A stretch of DNA of 64,000 nucleotides from Paenibacillus sp. P25 (lineage in GTDB: Bacteria > Bacillota > Bacilli > Paenibacillales > NBRC-103111), in the NCBI GenBank assembly GCA_024704175.1, contig CP085629.1:4030001-4094000 (forward strand). Direction: 5' to 3'. Positions 41,541 through 52,900 of this stretch are shown one piece after another (within the stretch, counting starts at the first letter, position 1; each line of letters opens with the position of its first letter). The notes beneath the pieces are model-generated. The model was given only the letters and a program-made list of their open reading frames with translations. It was not told the origin of the DNA and searched no databases. The translations under genes were made by a program, and so were the position numbers.

Positions 41541-43638
41541 CACCTCTTCAATTCCTCTCTGAGTCTATGAAGAACCTCTATTCCCGCAGCGGTTATGGCC
41601 GTACCTTGTTTCTTGATACCTATCGATACCTGCCGCATCTGCTCAGAATGGTTAATTTATAACGGATCTGGGATTCGGACAAAGGCCGGGAGAGCAGCGA
41701 ACATAACACGTTACGGCCCACCCGTTCCTGCCGTTTGCTGAAATTCCACAGGACGGTCAATATATTCTCATAATCCATCAAGGAACCATGCCGGGCCAAA
41801 AAAGGCAGAATGTCTTCCACATCGTCCGCTTTTCCTCTGCCAGTTGAATCGGGGGAGGCCGGCAAGGCTGCCCGATGGTTCAGGATCCGCTCAGGAATAT
41901 GTTCGATTTGCACTGTATCTCCTTCGACGATCACCATCAGGTAATGAATGAAATTTTCCAACTCCCGGATATTGCCCGGCCAGTTGTAATTCAAAAGAAC
42001 GTTTTTTACTTCAGGGGTAAATTGCAGCTGTTTCCTTTTATCATGAAGAAAATAGTCAATCAGTATAAACAGATCCTCCCCCGTTCCCTTAAATTCGGGA
42101 TATGGAGCGGCAAAGCACGTTGAGTCTGTAGTACAAATCCTCCCGAAAACTCCCCTTTGCCATCATATCCGTCAGGTTCCGGTTGGTGGCGGCGATCACT
42201 CTTACATTAACGGGTATCACGCGATTTCCTCCAACCCGCATCACCTGCCGCTCCTGCAGCACGCGCAGCAAGGTCGCCTGAATACTGAGGGGCGCATCCC
42301 CGATCTCGTCCAGAAATATGGTTCCATTATGGGCGAGCTCGAATAGCCCCATTTTGCCTCCTTTTCTAGCTCCCGTAAAAGAGCCCTCTTCGTATCCAAA
42401 CAATTCACTCTCCGCCAGGCTCTCCGCAAGACCGGCAAAGTTGACGGGGACGAATGGGCCATCCCGCCTCGTGGAATGATTGTGAATCGCTTGGGCAAAC
42501 ACTTCCTTGCCCGTCCCGTTCTCTCCTGTGATCAATACGGTAAAATCGCTGCCCGCCAGTTTGACCGCAACCTGCTTGGCAGAACGGATGCACCCGCTCA
42601 TACCGATAATATGCTCAAAGGTATATTTGGTGGTCAGCCCCAGACTGCTGCTCTTTTTGCGGATTTCCTGTTCGTTTCGCTGAACGATGGTGACGTCTTG
42701 AAAGGTAACCACAACTCCCATTAAGTGTCCGTCCAATATCATGGGAACCTTGCTGACCAGCAGGACCAGGTTCCGAATCTCGAGCAATTGGTTGGACTCT
42801 CCGGCACGAGACTGTAAGATCTTACTCAGCTTCAGTTCAGGGACCACATCCAGATACGGTTGTCCGATGCAATTCTCTGCAGACAGCTTGAGGATCCTCT
42901 CCGCTTCTTCATTAAAGACCGTGATGCATCCCCGTTCGTCCGTACTGATGATCCCTTCATGAACCGCATTGAAGACGGACTCCAGCTTTTGGTTTAACCG
43001 CTTTTCATTGTGCACCGAATTGGCTAAATTCCTCCCCAGCCGGACAAAATCCCGGAAGAACTCCGCCGTATAAAAATGCGCCTTCTCCATCGGCAGATTG
43101 AGCAGCCTGGCAACGTCAAAAATGGTTGTCAAATCGATCGGACGCGTATCCAAATCGATGACTTTATCCATCGTCTCCGGTATAAGCTCCCTTAATCCAT
43201 GCGTGATGGCCACGTCGATACGCTCCGGATCCGTCCTGCTTTCCAATTCCCCGGTACATAGGGAATAAAGTGCAAATGATCAAAGCCCAGACGAATTAAA
43301 AGCTGAATCGCATCTTGAGCCCCGTCCATACTATTAGAGACAAAAAGGCACCGGGTTCCCGGCGCCAAATCCATCAGTTGTTCGAGCTTCGGCATATGAA
43401 CGGTTCTTCTGGCCACCAGTACCCGAGATGGGTCAATCGGTTCCGGCAGGCGCTCCAATACACTCCTGGTGGAAACCAGAATCAGTTCGCACCCGATCAT
43501 GATTTGACTATCTACTTCATTATGCTCATGAGCGGAATGAATCTGAACGCGGGTCCCGAAAAACATCCTCAGGTTGCTTTCAAAGGTTCGGCTAACCTTT
43601 TCCCTTCTCGATATCAGCAATATGCTTGGTGTCCGCAT
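41541..43638 (-). CDS. sigma-54-dependent transcriptional activator (four frameshifts)
   Basis: Bacterial enhancer-binding protein. An N-terminal regulatory domain of about 200 residues of uncertain type, then a PAS domain (ESVFNAVHEGIISTDERG), then the AAA+ domain with Walker A GENGTGKE, the sigma-54 loop GSFTGA, Walker B GTIFLDEIGD and NWPGNIREL. A C-terminal winged-helix-like part is reached only after repairs. Missing bases lie at 43249-43252, near 42128, at the C5 run 42078-42082, and near 41613 (end KKQGTAITAAGIEVLH, stop 41541). Probably activates the -24/-12 promoter at 46354. Confidence 0.87.
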
Positions 43639-43713
43639 GTTTCTCCCCTCTTCAATACAGTTAGAACCATGATAGCCTAAAAATAAGCCTAACGCGACAC
43701 CCAAAAATTCCAA

Positions 43714-44837
43714 TCATAGCTTGCGAAGAAGGCCTGCCATCAGGGCGACCCTGACAGGAAGCCGGTCGATTTCAACATGCTCGTGTTCAGCATGGATTCC
43801 CGCCCCCATGGCGCCTAGGCCGTCCAATGTCGGAATGCCTAAAGCCGTTGTAAAATTCCCGTCACTGCCTCCGCCCACGGCTTCCTCCGTCAAAGGAAAA
43901 CCGAGTTCAGATGCAGAGGCCTGGGCAAGTCTGAACAATTGTTCATTCCCCGCTGTTTTTTCCATCGGCGGACGGTTGACGCCTCCGGAAACCTGCAGGG
44001 TAATTCCTTCCGAATGCGGCTTCAACCCATAAATGATTTTGGAAATCCGTTCTCCCTCGCTAATCCGGCTGATTCGCAGGTCCACGCCCAGTTCCGCCTG
44101 TTCGGCTACCACATTTTCCGTGCTTCCCCCTCGTGCCACGCCTACATTCAGGGTTGTCCCCAATTCATAGTCAGTGAGAGAGTGCAGGAATAAAATATGA
44201 TGAGCCATTTCCTGTACGGCGCTGATTCCATCCTGATGATGATTTCCCGCATGCGCGGCCCTTCCTGTAATCTTGATCTCAAACCGGCCGACCCCCTTGC
44301 GGGCCGTCTTAAGTGATCCTGTGTGCGCCGCGGCCGGCTCCGGAACGAGTACAGCCCGGCTCCGTACAGCTTCCCGCTCGATCAGGTCGCGGGACGTACC
44401 GCTTCCAACCTCTTCATCGCTCGTGCATAAGAAAACGATTCGCTTATTGAAGGGAATCTTGAGCTCGCGGCAGGCTTTAACCGCCCATAGAGCTTGGATG
44501 ATTCCCCCTTCATATCCAGAATGCCCGGCCCATAGGCTCTGTTTCCTTCCACCCGGTAGGACAGTCTTCCCACATCCCAAACCGTGTCGAAATGTCCCAG
44601 GATCAAGATTTGCTCATCGCCCGTTCCATAGCTAAATCGCAGATGGTTTCCGGCATGCTTTTGAGGAATCACTTCCGAATCAAGATGAAGATGCTTCTTG
44701 AACAGCCTTTGAATTTCGGCTCCACATTGATCCACCCGTTCCTTCGAACGCGTGGGCGATTCGGCCAGCACCAGCGTTTTCAGATCCTCCAGCATCTCTT
44801 CCCGGTGTTGTTCCAAGTACTCTAATACGTTATCCAT
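43714..44837 (-). CDS. M20 family metallopeptidase (carboxypeptidase G2-like) (frameshifted)
   Basis: Zinc exopeptidase: ILILGHFDTVW and GPGILDMKGG hold metal ligands, TSDEEVGS the general-base glutamate, and VPEPAAAH a further ligand. The dimerisation domain contains GRAAHAGNHHQDGISA. The C5 run 44504-44508 lacks one G; repair gives DMKGGIIQALWAV. The intact form would cleave C-terminal glutamate or similar amides. ATG 44837 follows AAGGAG. It is in an operon with the carrier at 44864. Confidence 0.87.
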
Positions 44838-44863
44838 CCCGCAAAATCTCCTTGTTATAAAAA

Positions 44864-46302
44864 TTAGAAAGGCCCCCAGTTGATCATGACACCGACAATG
44901 ATAAAGATGATTCCGAGAATAAACCAAACAGCCGTTAACGGAAGCATGAATTTCAGCCATTTTCCATAGGAAATGCCGCTTGTAGCGAGCACCCCCATCA
45001 TGACGCCGGATGTCGGGTTGATTGTATTTACGAATCCTTCCCCGAACATGACCGCCTGCACCGTTACTTGACGCGTAATATGCAGCAAATCCGCCAAAGG
45101 CACGAGAATGGGCATGAGCACCGTAGATTCTCCGGAACCGGATGAGATCAAGAAGTGAAGAGCGGCACTTCCGAAAAACATTCCGATCGAAGCCGCCATA
45201 GGGGATAGCGGTGCCAGCACGGTCGCCAGCGCATTAACGATCGTATCCAAAATTTTTGCATCATCCAGGATGACGCCCACGGCTCTGGCCATGCCCACAA
45301 TCAGCGCGCCATAAACCATTTGTTTACAGCCCTGAATGAATGTGGAAGCGATTTCATTCGCACTCATTCGAGCAATCATACCGTGACCGATGGCCATAAA
45401 AATAAAGAGGCCGGCCATTTCGTTCTCTGTCCATTTGAATTTCTGGGAGAAAATCATAAAAGCCAGAAGGGATAATCCCGCAAACGCTAAGATGAGTTTT
45501 TGCTGCAGGGTAACGGTTGTTTTACCGCCTATTCCAGCTTCTTCGCTTCCAATCGTATCGCGGAGCCAGTCCGGGCCCAGGACACTCTTCCTTGGATCCT
45601 TGCGAATTTTGCGTGCATACCAGTAAAGATAGAGAAGCGTAACAACCAGAATCGTGACATAGATAACGATCCGGTAACCGATACCTGAGAAAAGCGGAAG
45701 TTCCGCTATACGCTGGGACAGACCAAGCGTTTGAGGGGCAAATACCGGCACATTCCATCCGGCATAGGTTCCCAGATAGATCAGGGCGGCACCGAAAACG
45801 GGATCCAATTTCAACCCTCTAGCCATGATTAATCCTAAGGGAATAAAGGCAATAACCGAATTGACAACAATCCCGGTCGTTCCCAATACGGAAAATACCA
45901 AACCTACAGGGATGATTAAAAGCAGCGACCGATTGCCGAATCGAGTAATCGTCGACTTCAGAAACGCATCAATCGCGCCTGACTTTTCAATAACAGCCAG
46001 AGCTCCGCTGGTAAAAAGGATAAGGAATATAAGGGGTGCGCCTTTAACCATTCCGGTTTGGATCGCGGTGAAGAAGTCTACGAAACCGGTAGGATTCGAC
46101 GCAACGGCATGATAGCTTCCCGGAACCGTTACGGTGATATCTCCTTTTTTACCGTCTTGAAAGCTCCCGCCGGTAGAATATAGGTAGCTATAACGCAGAT
46201 CAACGCAACAAAAAATAATAATACGTACGCGTCAGGCTGTGCAAATCTCCTTTTTTTCATTGTTTTCTCTTGAGTCGTCTCAGGCGCAGTGGTTTGTTCC
46301 AT
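44864..46302 (-). CDS. YfcC family membrane carrier (frameshifted near N-terminus)
   Basis: Ten or more hydrophobic segments. Segments such as SGALAVIEKSGAID, ISSGSGESTVLMPILVPLAD and INPTSGVMMG are typical of the YfcC/C4-dicarboxylate anaerobic carrier superfamily, often paired with M20 peptidases and amino-acid or peptide catabolism. A T6 run (46145-46150) lacks one base; repair gives TVKKGDITVTVPGSYHAV. ATG 46302 has GGGAGG ten bases upstream. Substrate probably a dipeptide, an amino acid or a derivative (inference). Confidence 0.86.
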
Positions 46303-46353
46303 CTCATTGTGTCCTCCCATAATGTAGCGATTCTTTTTCTTCACAAACAAATT

Positions 46354-46369
46354 AGCAAAAATCGTGCCA
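46354..46369 (-). promoter_or_regulatory. sigma-54 (-24/-12) promoter
   Basis: Minus strand TGGCAC-GATTT-TTGCT matches the sigma-54 consensus TGGCAC-N5-TTGCT completely. It lies about 50 bases before the carrier start, and a sigma-54 activator gene is in the same locus. Confidence 0.88.
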
Positions 46370-46431
46370 AGCAACTTACCGCAAATATTCTCATAAATTC
46401 TGGCCTTGCCAAGTTTTAAAGTTGGTTTATT

Positions 46432-46445
46432 GGTTAAAAATAACC
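46432..46445. promoter_or_regulatory. candidate upstream activator site
   Basis: GGTTAAAAATAACC has inverted arms GGTTA/TAACC, about 65-75 bases upstream of the -24 element, with additional GGTT/AACC halves around it (46424, 46453). Position fits an enhancer site for the activator at 41541-43638. Confidence 0.5.
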
Positions 46446-46563
46446 TAAATAATAACCATTATAGCCAAGCTGAGCCAATCCGAAAGATGCTTTATCTTCA
46501 CTGTATCAAAACCGATAAATAAAAGGATAGACAAAATCATTCCAAACAAAGGAGGAAGAACCA

Positions 46564-46740
46564 ATGGACATCGCGTCACTGTCTATGGCATCAAGCCAGA
46601 GCACTTTAACTCAAGCTGTTGGTATTCGTGTGCTTCAGATGGCAAAGGATCAAGCAGTTCAACAAGGTCAGGATTTAGTTCAAATGATGCAGCGCAGCGT
46701 GCAGCCGAATTTGGGGGGCAATCTGGATATCAGAGTATAA
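46564..46740 (+). CDS. yjfB: YjfB-like small protein (putative motility family)
   Basis: A 58-residue ORF: begins MDIASLSMASSQ, contains a Gln-rich helix (MAKDQAVQQGQDLVQMMQRS) and ends PNLGGNLDIRV. This matches the small YjfB/putative-motility family common in Bacilli, of unknown molecular role. AAAGGAGG lies eight bases upstream, and a strong terminator follows. ACCGATAA near 46511 resembles a sigma-D -10 (GCCGATAT), but the -35 is poor. Confidence 0.8.
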   Translation: MDIASLSMASSQSTLTQAVGIRVLQMAKDQAVQQGQDLVQMMQRSVQPNLGGNLDIRV

Positions 46741-46772
46741 TTCGCCCGTATCCACTGCTGACAATGTCAAAC

Positions 46773-46811
46773 AAGACGGCGGCCGATAACGGCCCCGTCT
46801 TCATTTTTTAC
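46773..46811 (+). terminator. terminator after yjfB-like gene
   Basis: AAGACGG-C-GGCCG pairs with CGGCC-CCGTCTT around ATAA, followed by CATTTTTTA. Confidence 0.88.
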
Positions 46812-46831
46812 TAGCCCTTGTATATTTATCG

Positions 46832-47128
46832 GTGCCTGCTTCTTCCGGCGGTGAGCAGCAAAGAGTTTCCATCGCCAGAGCGATCGTCAAGAATCCGAAG
46901 TCGCTGCTTTGCGACGAGCCGACCGGCGCGCTTGATTTTCAAACCTCCCGCAGCATTCTGCAGCTTCTACAGCATGTGAATCAACTATATGGAACCACCA
47001 TTTTAATGATAACCCACAATGCTGCGATTGCCGCTATGGCGAACAAGGTATTTAAATTGCGGAGCGGGGAAATTGTCGAAGAATCGGTTAATCCGCATCC
47101 TGTCCCGGCGGAAAGGATTGAATGGTAA
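46832..47128 (+). pseudogene. ABC transporter ATPase, C-terminal fragment (MacB/LolD type)
   Basis: About 98 residues starting at the ABC signature SGGEQQRVSIARA, then Walker B SLLCDEPTGALD and the switch histidine in MITHN. Everything before the signature, including Walker A, is absent, and the sequence upstream is the yjfB terminator. There is no ribosome binding site or proper start. It cannot be a working ATPase. Stop overlaps the downstream permease start. Confidence 0.8.
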
Positions 47129-48075
47129 TGGTGATTAACAAGAGGATTATTCGCGTTTTCTTGGAGAACAAAGATGCGTCCAATTTCAAGTACGAGTATT
47201 TGTTTAAAACCCTGCGCTCAGAGCCGGTGCCGGCGGGCTCCGAACCTTACTCTGTCTCGAGATTTGTGCTGGAGGGTGATGATAACAAAGATTTTAACGT
47301 CATCGGCGTCCTACCGGATACTTCCATGTTAAATGTGGTCGATGAATCCGGCGTCAGGCTCCCGATCCATCAGGTCATTGTAACGAAGCCGGTTGCCGAT
47401 CAACTGAAAGTAAAACCCGGAGACACGATAACGATCATCCGAAAAGCGGACTATCGTAAGTTTTCGCTTAAAGTCGGCGGAATCGCAGCATCCTATAACA
47501 AGTCTATTATGATGCCGCTTGCGGAGTATAACAAGAAATTCGGATTCCCGGAAGGAAGTTACACATCGCTTTTTAGCATTGAACGGCTGGATATTCCGGA
47601 AAACGAACTGAATCGTGTAATTTCTCTGGATGATAAGATTGCCGCGGTAAGGGTATCCATGGCGCCTATGGTGTCTCTGGTCGTTTTCGTTTCGGCGGTG
47701 GCGTTTACCATCGCGTTGATTATCATTTATGTTGTAACCTCCATGATCATTGAAGAAAACAAAAGCACGATTTCGCTGATGAAGATTTTCGGATACCGGA
47801 AGAAGGAGATCAATTCCTTGATTCTGAACAACTCGACGTTTGTCGTCGCAATCGGATATATCCTTGGAATACCGCTCTGTTTTGCTACATTGGGGGGGGT
47901 GATGAAAACTCTCGAAAACAGCGCCTCTTTTTCAATACCCGTGAGAATCGATCCGCTTTACATCGGAGTTGGGTTTATCGTTGTCATGCTGTCCTACGAG
48001 TCGTCAAAGCAGCTTTGCAAGAGAAAAGTCAATGCCGTTCACATGAGTGAAGCTTTAAAAGCAGGTACGGAGTAG
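47122..48075 (+). pseudogene. FtsX-like ABC permease, internally truncated
   Basis: The N-terminus INKRIIRVFLENK is the usual start of this permease class, but the expected first membrane helix and much of the extracytoplasmic part are missing. The reading frame is open. The C-terminal three-helix FtsX domain is recognisable (MVSLVVFVSAVAFTIALIIIY; STISLMKIFGYRKKEI). A G8 run here (near 47892) keeps frame. About 317 residues against the roughly 700-800 usual for the class. Remnant of an export or peptide-sensing ABC system together with the ATPase fragment. Confidence 0.7.
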
Positions 48076-48093
48076 AGGAAATACATGAGATAT

Positions 48094-48124
48094 GAGTCTG
48101 CCGTTTGATTGAAGCGGCAGACTC
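48094..48124. terminator. hairpin after the ABC remnant
   Basis: Perfect 10-base stem GAGTCTGCCG / CGGCAGACTC around an 11-base loop, with only a weak T tract (CCTTCTTGG). Likely the old terminator of the permease gene. Confidence 0.55.
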
Positions 48125-48143
48125 GCCTTCTTGGTTTCTAGTC

Positions 48144-48467
48144 TTACGGAGACATCCTGCCGATTCTGTCATCGGCACGTGTGGCCGGGCTTCCATCTAT
48201 GTGCCCGGCACATTTAGATCCGGGATGGGAGACTCCCGCTGCATTTAGTTGTGCCTCCTTAAACTTTTTCCAACATTCAGCGTCAATTCCCATTTGAACC
48301 ATAATTGCCCTTATCTCCAGCTGTATCGGGAAACTGCGGAACTCCTTCCGGCTGAAATAATAATACCTGTTGCCCGCTTTTTTGATTTCGATCATCTTAA
48401 CCGCCCCGTTTCGCTTATTCGTTACCGTCCGGATGACCCGGCCGAATGTGTCATAACCGGTAGCCAC
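48144..48467 (-). CDS. hypothetical protein, YD-repeat-like N-terminus
   Basis: A 107-residue ORF starting with GTG. I do not recognise it. The first residues (GYDTFGRVIRTV) resemble one YD/RHS repeat unit. The middle (AGNRYYYFSRKEFRSFP) is basic and aromatic, and the end contains GVSHPGSKCAGHIDG. GGGAGG lies 11 bases upstream of the GTG. It may be a free-standing small protein or a scrap of an RHS-type protein. Confidence 0.4.
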   Translation of the reverse strand: MATGYDTFGRVIRTVTNKRNGAVKMIEIKKAGNRYYYFSRKEFRSFPIQLEIRAIMVQMGIDAECWKKFKEAQLNAAGVSHPGSKCAGHIDGSPATRADDRIGRMSP

Positions 48468-48515
48468 CTAAGAAGGTACCTCCCGGCATTTTATATCCCT
48501 TGCTCGGTCTGGCTC

Positions 48516-49697
48516 TTATGGGAGCTTCAGCTCGATTTCGATGCGGTTGATTCCGCTTGTAATACTCGAAAAATTCGTAGTCAAGGAATCCGCGTATTGA
48601 TCTTCCCTCACCTTGCGTATTTTCATCTGCACGGGTGGTTCCCCTTCGGGAACGTAACGGGCCTGGATCGTATACCTGCCTAGAGGAACATCCTGTATGC
48701 CGAAGCCATCCGGCGAATTCGTGCCGTGTCCCTTGATCACCTGTCCCGGACTTCCATCTACAAGCGGTCCGTCAGGGGTCAGCGTAATTTCGACGTCTTC
48801 CCGGTCGGGAGGCAGGAGTGCGGGATCTTTCGGATTCGTCAGATCCATCATGTAGAAGAGCACTCTGCCTCGGCAGGAATAGCATCCTTCCGGCTTGGTG
48901 CCGCTCGCATTCCAAGTAAAGTTGCGGATTGCTCCGTCATTGCCCGTGAAAGGATTGTCGTTGTCGGGAACGAGATCGAAGGTATACGTGTTTCCATTAT
49001 AGGGACGATTGATCTTCGCGCTGACATGCCATGTCGCTGCACGCATGCCCAGCGGGATGCGGTAATATCCGTTCGCGTCCGTTACCGCGGCCCCATTACT
49101 GTTGTAAATCAGCTGATTGTCCGCAACGACTTCGGCTCCCTCAATCGGCTTGCCCTGGGCGTCGGTGACGCGGCCCTTCACTATACCGGGTTCGACGGTT
49201 TCCGTGCCTCTTTGCCCTGTCATAACCCCGCTACCGTTACCGTCTTCGATGTTGATGACGAACCCGCCTCCGCTGTCCATAAACGTAACCCCATATCCGC
49301 TGTTCTCCGAAACAAATCGGAGCGGGACCATCGTTTTTCCATCTATCATTTGTGCAGGCACTTCCAGTTCGACCGAATTGCCGTTCACCTGGGCTCTTGT
49401 GCTGTCCAGCGTAAGCTCGATTTCAAGGCCTTCCTTCGCGCCGGATGCTTTCCGGACTCCACCCGTATCCGACCATTTCACTTGAAACCCGAGCGTTTCG
49501 AACAATTGCCGGAAGGGCACAAGGGTGTTCCCCTCCCGGATTACCGGCTGTGCGTCTTCGAATGTCAATAGCTCTCCGTTGTAGTACACCTGCAGTCCTT
49601 TTGAAGCCGCAGCAACCGGTCGCCAGCCTAAGTTCATGAACAGCATCATAACTACAAGCAAGCCGACCGACTTTTTTAGGGCAAGGAAATCTTTCAA
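48516..49697 (-). CDS. secreted protein with copper-amine-oxidase-like N domain and carboxypeptidase-regulatory-like domain
   Basis: Intact 393-residue protein. Signal peptide about 1-31 (hydrophobic core SVGLLVVMMLFMNL, end VAAAS). The copper amine oxidase N-terminal-like domain (about 35-150) has GNTLVPFRQLFETLGFQVKW and KTMVPLRFVSENSGY, two repeats common in Paenibacillus surface proteins. A beta-sandwich follows (IVKGRVTDAQGKPIEGAEVV), related to the repeats of the 54158-57188 protein. Two cysteines in GCYSCRG. Role unknown, probably cell-surface. Confidence 0.82.
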   Translation of the reverse strand: MKDFLALKKSVGLLVVMMLFMNLGWRPVAAASKGLQVYYNGELLTFEDAQPVIREGNTLVPFRQLFETLGFQVKWSDTGGVRKASGAKEGLEIELTLDSTRAQVNGNSVELEVPAQMIDGKTMVPLRFVSENSGYGVTFMDSGGGFVINIEDGNGSGVMTGQRGTETVEPGIVKGRVTDAQGKPIEGAEVVADNQLIYNSNGAAVTDANGYYRIPLGMRAATWHVSAKINRPYNGNTYTFDLVPDNDNPFTGNDGAIRNFTWNASGTKPEGCYSCRGRVLFYMMDLTNPKDPALLPPDREDVEITLTPDGPLVDGSPGQVIKGHGTNSPDGFGIQDVPLGRYTIQARYVPEGEPPVQMKIRKVREDQYADSLTTNFSSITSGINRIEIELKLP

Positions 49698-49869
49698 GAA
49701 CCCTTCCTCCTTTTATCACCTGATTGCATGAACCATGGATTCGAAGCTCATCTTCGACCTCTCCATTTTCCAATGAAAGGCGGGCTTCCAGCCAGATGAT
49801 TCGCTCCTAATTTCGGTAATGAGATGTCATCATTTTGCATCATGACCAGTCATTCCACCGCGTTGTTTT

Positions 49870-49905
49870 AAAAAACGCCTTCCGGCAACATTTGGCCGAA
49901 AGGCG
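49870..49905 (-). terminator. terminator of the hybrid kinase gene (repeat copy 1)
   Basis: Minus strand CGCCTTTCGG pairs with CCGGAAGGCG, then a T tract. Nearly the same element, with flanking bases, is found at 57588-57622. Confidence 0.85.
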
Positions 49906-49920
49906 CTTCCTCCCACTGCA

Positions 49921-52900
49921 TTAAGTTTCGTCCGGAAGCAGAAGCGTCAGCAAGCGGCCGCCGTCCTCCGGCGTGGACAGCTCCAAAGAGCCGCCGAGCG
50001 ACCTCGCCCGCTCGTTCATGACCCGCAAGCCGATCCCGGCGCCGGCGGCCGGTTCGAACCTTTTGCCGTCGTTCCATAGGAAGAAGCGGATATATCCATC
50101 CCCGTGACCCAGCTCAAACCGGAAACGGCGGCACTCTCCGTGGCGGATGCCGTTGGTCAGACCTTCCCGCAAAGCGTGATAAATCACCTTTTTATGCAGA
50201 GCACCAAGCGGCGGAAGCGGCCGAATATCCATCTCTACGGCCACTCCGGTTGCCTGCGCGGTTTCCGCCATCAGTCCGCGCAATGCCGCCTCAAGGTCAT
50301 AATCCGCTCCGCTTTGTTTCATCATCCGTACCGATTCGCGCACTTCCTCCATGCCCCTGCGGACCAGATCCTGAGAGAGCTGAAGCTTTTCATATCCCCT
50401 CTCGTCGTTTTTCATCAGCGACCGTTTGGTCCGCTTCAAGCTGAATGACCGACGTGGTCAGCGTGTGACCGACAATGTCATGAATATCGCCGGCAATCCG
50501 GTTGCGCTCTTCGACGACCTGAAGCTCCGCTGTCGCTTGGGCGGCTTCCCGCATCGATTGCTGCAGACGGAGATGGGTCCGCTCCAAATCGGCGGTCCGC
50601 TCCTGCACGAGCCTCTCCAGCGAATGGGTCAGCTGGGACAGCTGCAGCTGAACATTGATGCGGGCGAGCAGCTCGTTTTTGGCTAATGGTTTGGTCAAAT
50701 AATCGTTTGCTCCGGCGTCGAACCCTTCCAGCAGATCGGACAGCCGGTTTCTCGCCGTCAGCATAATGACCGGCAGTTCGCTGGCGGAAAATCGTTTGCG
50801 GATCGACCGGCAAATGTCATACCCGTTTCCATCGGGAAGCATAACGTCGAGCAGCACTAGGCTTACCTTGTACTGATCCAACATATGCAGCGCTTCGCCG
50901 GCAGAATACGCTTTAACCAGAGTAAACGGCTGCATGAACAAATAATTATCCAGCACCTGATGGTTAATCGACTCGTCATCGACGAGCAGCAAGGTAGTGC
51001 CCGAACCGGCCTGCACCTCCGAAGGGGTAGAAAGAGGCTCCGGTTCGAAAGGCGGTCTTTCTTCCGCCGGCCCCGTTAGGTCAGGTGCCCCCTCCTCCTG
51101 CGCAATTGCCGCCTCCGTGCGGCCGGTTTCGCCGGGCGCCGGATCGACACCAACTGCGATCGGCATCGTAAACGAGCATTCCGTGCCTTCTCCCGGAACG
51201 GAGCGGATGCTGATCGATCCGCCCTGCAGCTCGACCAGCTTCTTCGTTAACGGCAGGCCGAGCCCCGTGCCCTCGAGCGTTGTGGCAATCTCGCCAACCT
51301 GCTCGAACGGCTCGAATACGGCGACCAGCTTATCCCCGGGGATCCCGACCCCCGTATCTGTTACCGCAATCCGTAACCATTCGCCTTCGAGTACCGCGCT
51401 CACGGCAATTTCCCCGATGGCGTAAATTTCACGGCATTGCCGATCAGGTTGTACAATACCTGCTGCAGTCTGTCGGGATCTGCAGCGATAGGCGGCAGAC
51501 CGCCATCGACCCGATTGATCAGCCGAACGCCTTTGCCTGCGGTCATCGGGCCGAATGCGGCCAGCACAATGCCGGCTGCATCCCGCAGATGAACCGGTTC
51601 CGTATGCGGCGGGATGTCGCGGTGCTTGATCTTGGCCAGATCCAGAATATCGCTGACAAGCCGCGCCAGCCTCTTGCCGCTGGCTGCGATCAGCTGCAGG
51701 TTGCTGCGGGCCGTTGCCGGAAGCGGGCCGGCAATCCCTTCCAATAACGATTCGGCTAGACCGATCATCCCATGGAGAGGCGTCCGCAATTCGTGAGACG
51801 TATTGGCGAGAAAGTCGTCCTTAATCCGATCCATCGATTCTAGACGGTCGTTCTTATCCCGCAATTCTTCAGCGAGCTTGCGGGATTGGCGAAAAACGTC
51901 CTTCAGCCGTGAGACGATCATCATCCCCAAGGACAACACGAATAGAAACATGCCCAGATAGAAAATATTCGCTTTCCAGTAATATGAGAAAAAAGGCGTA
52001 TGCCGGATGGTAAAAGCATTGATCCAAGGAACGTATAAGAATAGCAATTCCAATCCCTTCGATAGGGCCAGCATGCCCGCTCCGAAAGCGAGCCATCCCG
52101 TCTCCGCATCCCTGCGATGGCGAAACCAGTACAGTATCGGGCGGGTTATGAAGAGCAGCGCCGTGCCAAGGACAACCGGGTACACATAATATTCCGTCGT
52201 CATGAACCAGTATCCGTCATCAAGAGCCAGCACGAACGAAATGGCCGTGTACGCGAGCATAAAACGGGCAACCTTGCGGCAAGCAAGTTGTACGGGGCCT
52301 TCGGCCAGTTGCCCCAGCAAGCCGAATATAGCGAAGGCTCCCAGCGACGGGCCGAGGTTCTGAAAGTAGCCGAGGAATAGAGGCGGGTCGAACAAGCTCA
52401 TAATACTCGATCTGGCAAAGCAGGTATAGGCGACACTGAAGTTCAGCAAGGAAAAATAGCCGTGCAGCGGCTCCTTGTTGTAAAACAAATAAGTAGCGAA
52501 AGCGACAAATCCGAGGAATAAATAGCAGACGGTCAGGGCAACGGTTAACAAATTCGTCCGGATGATTTGCGTCGTGATGCTGCTTGCTTCGAAAATGATG
52601 AGCCGGCCGAAGTACATCCCCCGTCTTTCTGAGGCATCACCCGCAAATAGATCGTCTTCCCCGCATAATCGACAGGAAGCCGGTAAAAATCTTTTTCATG
52701 GTACGGATCTACCCATCGGCTCGGGCGGCTCCAATTGAAATCGGCGATTTGCCTTCCGTCGAGATAGATTTGGTATTTCTTGGAGTCCCGGATCTGCAGC
52801 GGCGGATCCCGCCGCGGCTCCTCGGGCTCAGGCAGCGTACGCTTCACCCAGAACACCTCTGTATGTTTCTTGGCTTCAGGTGTCCCTGCCAGCTCTTCAT

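Noticed and set aside
41501..41661. 53-codon plus-strand ORF with GAAAGGGG before its ATG
   Set aside because: It is antisense to the true end of the sigma-54 activator, which continues to 41541 after a one-base repair.
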